Of a DNA stretch of 6,841 nt, positions 5,421 to 6,841 are shown in pieces; position 1 is the stretch's first letter; every line of letters starts with the position of its first letter. The translations under genes and the position numbers were made by a program. The DNA is from Verrucomicrobiia bacterium (GTDB lineage Bacteria > Verrucomicrobiota > Verrucomicrobiia > Opitutales > Opitutaceae), in assembly GCA_030424825.1 (NCBI GenBank), contig JAUHWE010000254.1, positions 1 through 6,841 on the forward strand. Direction: 5' to 3'. The notes under the pieces are model-generated. The model saw nothing but the letters and a program-made list of their open reading frames with translations. It did no database searches and had not been told where the DNA came from.

Positions 5421-6841
5421 ATGAGATCCCTTTCCTTCTTCACGCTTTCCCTCGCCCTTTCGCTTACATTGTCTGCCCAAAAGACATTCGATTACGACAC
5501 TGACATTGCTCCCATTCTTGAAAAGTACTGTGTCAAGTGCCACGGTCCCGATAAGCAAAAGAGCGGGTATCGCTTAGAGTCATACGAAGCACTGATGACT
5601 CCAGGCGACAGCGACAAAGTCGCCATAGATGCGGGTTCCCCAATGACGAGTCCACTGATGGAGTACCTCCTCCTTCCTCCGGAAGATGAATACGCCATGC
5701 CACCAGAGGGTGAAGACGCTCCCAGCGGAGACGAAATTCTAACCATTGCTCGCTGGATACACGGTGGAGCGAAAAATGAATCGACGAGCCAGGGAAAGCT
5801 CTCGCTCGAAAAGCTCCTGGACGATGATGTGTTTTCCGCAGTAAAGCGACTACGAGAGAATGGAGCGGTGGTAGATAAGCTAGCAGAAAACTCCTCTAAC
5901 CTTGTGGTCGACCTCCAGAGTCTTGCTACTCGGATCGACTCATCTGCCATTGAAGATCTGAAACGCATCGGACCGTATGTACACGAATTTCGAGCCGCTT
6001 TGCTTCCTCGTTCTGCCAAGGTTCCTGAGTGGATTGAAACCTTTGCGAATGCTACTTGGCTGGATCTTAGCCTTGGCAGATTCGGAGATGAAATTGTCGA
6101 TTCACTCAATCAACTCGATGGGATCAAGTATCTGAATCTATTTGGAACGCAACTTACCGATTCAGGGCTCGCAGATCTGCAGGTGCCGAAAGGCGGTCAG
6201 CTATTCTTGGGTAATACAAAAGTGAGCAACGTCGCTTTAATAAAGGCTCGTGCAGCGAGACCTAGCGTAACGATCTACGGAAATCCGGATGTCAACAAAT
6301 CCATGGGCGTGACCCAAAAGGCCTTGAGCAACTCCAGCACGTTCAATCCCATTCCCGAAGTCACTCCCGGGCGTCAAGTAAGTGACCGCGGCATTCGTCA
6401 CTCGTTTCTCATATGTGGAAAATTAACCGCTATCTTCAATGAGGAAAGCGAAGTTGTGTGGCTTGGACTAAGTGGTTCTCGTGATGGCATGGTTTTAGAG
6501 AACGGAAACATCCTCCTTTCGGCTAGAAACGAGGCTAGAGAATTTGAGAAGGACAGCCACAACGTTATCTGGTCCTACCAGTTGGATCCTCGTAACAAAG
6601 AATTGGGCACCGCCAATCGCCTCCCTTCTGGAAACACGCTCGTCGTTGAACGCGGAGAATTTCCAAGGCTTCTAGAAGTTGACCCACAAGGCAAAATCGT
6701 CATTGAAGTTCCCCTGCAACCTGAAACGGATCGGATCCATATGCAAACCCGCATGGTTCGCAAGCTTTCCAACGGAAACTATCTCGTCCCCCATCTTCTC
6801 GCTTTCAAAGTAAAGGAATATACACCCTCAGGTAAAATTGT
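5421..6841 (+). CDS. Exported PSCyt1-type cytochrome domain / LRR-like / beta-propeller protein, 3' end outside window
   Basis: An open frame of 473 codons runs from ATG 5421 off the right edge. Residues 1-19 are a signal peptide (hydrophobic core, L-S-A cleavage), so the protein is periplasmic or surface-exposed. Residues about 24-120 form a planctomycete-type cytochrome C domain. C37-V-K-C40-H41 would bind haem covalently, M93-P-P is a plausible axial-ligand loop, and ARWIHGGA closes the domain. Residues about 150-285 are LRR-like, with W213-L-D-L and Y237-L-N-L-F-G-T-Q-L-T-D matching the pattern these proteins carry. Residues about 310 onward show propeller-type repeats with an N/S-G-N-x-L signature: ENGNILL, then R400-L-P-S-G-N-T-L, then SNGNYLV near 450. 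Such proteins are thought to act in periplasmic electron transfer or carbohydrate oxidation, but the activity of this arrangement is not established. The ATG is chosen for its signal peptide; no Shine-Dalgarno sequence is visible. It is divergent from the ThuA-like gene. Confidence 0.87.
   Translation, partial: MRSLSFFTLSLALSLTLSAQKTFDYDTDIAPILEKYCVKCHGPDKQKSGYRLESYEALMTPGDSDKVAIDAGSPMTSPLMEYLLLPPEDEYAMPPEGEDAPSGDEILTIARWIHGGAKNESTSQGKLSLEKLLDDDVFSAVKRLRENGAVVDKLAENSSNLVVDLQSLATRIDSSAIEDLKRIGPYVHEFRAALLPRSAKVPEWIETFANATWLDLSLGRFGDEIVDSLNQLDGIKYLNLFGTQLTDSGLADLQVPKGGQLFLGNTKVSNVALIKARAARPSVTIYGNPDVNKSMGVTQKALSNSSTFNPIPEVTPGRQVSDRGIRHSFLICGKLTAIFNEESEVVWLGLSGSRDGMVLENGNILLSARNEAREFEKDSHNVIWSYQLDPRNKELGTANRLPSGNTLVVERGEFPRLLEVDPQGKIVIEVPLQPETDRIHMQTRMVRKLSNGNYLVPHLLAFKVKEYTPSGKI

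Noticed and set aside
5492..6109. 205-residue open frame on the minus strand
   Set aside because: It is the Ser/Arg-rich shadow of the cytochrome/LRR-like coding frame, which carries a signal peptide, CxxCH and MPP motifs.

Overview
The window looks like a stretch of chromosome from a free-living bacterium of the Planctomycetota/Verrucomicrobiota type, probably a marine Verrucomicrobiota; this is inferred from gene content, not from a marker gene. The clues are clustered secreted sulfatases of the formylglycine type, a ThuA-like lipoprotein, a CxxCH domain of the 'planctomycete cytochrome C' (PSCyt1) style joined to leucine-rich-repeat-like and beta-propeller segments, and starts that lack clear Shine-Dalgarno sequences. 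Base composition is close to balanced throughout.

Layout: (1) 2-484 (+) is the C-terminal end of a sulfatase that begins upstream of the window. (2) 626-3439 (+) encodes a 937-residue exported protein made of two complete sulfatase domains in one chain. Both have a CxPSR formylglycine site, but the second has Asp where the catalytic His of the K-W-H motif is expected. (3) 3440-3626 is a convergent intergenic gap holding a REP/MITE-like palindromic element. (4) 3627-4553 (-) is a ThuA-like lipoprotein. (5) 4554-5420 is an 867-base divergent intergenic region without a credible gene, which carries three more related palindromic elements and several copies of a short TGTCCAATAA motif. (6) 5421-6841 (+) is the start of a gene running off the window: signal peptide, PSCyt1-like haem site, LRR-like segment, then NGN-type propeller repeats.

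Working together (inference): the sulfatases would strip sulfate esters from a polysaccharide such as an algal glycan in the periplasm or at the cell surface. ThuA-like and PSCyt1-type proteins often occur in the oxidative sugar-handling gene sets of these phyla, but they are separated here from the sulfatases by convergent or divergent junctions, so a shared operon is not supported. Sulfatase maturation (FGE or anSME) and the glycoside hydrolases or lyases expected of a polysaccharide locus are not in the window.

The most notable features are the double-headed sulfatase with two different active sites, and the family of modular palindromic intergenic elements whose internal blocks appear swapped between copies.
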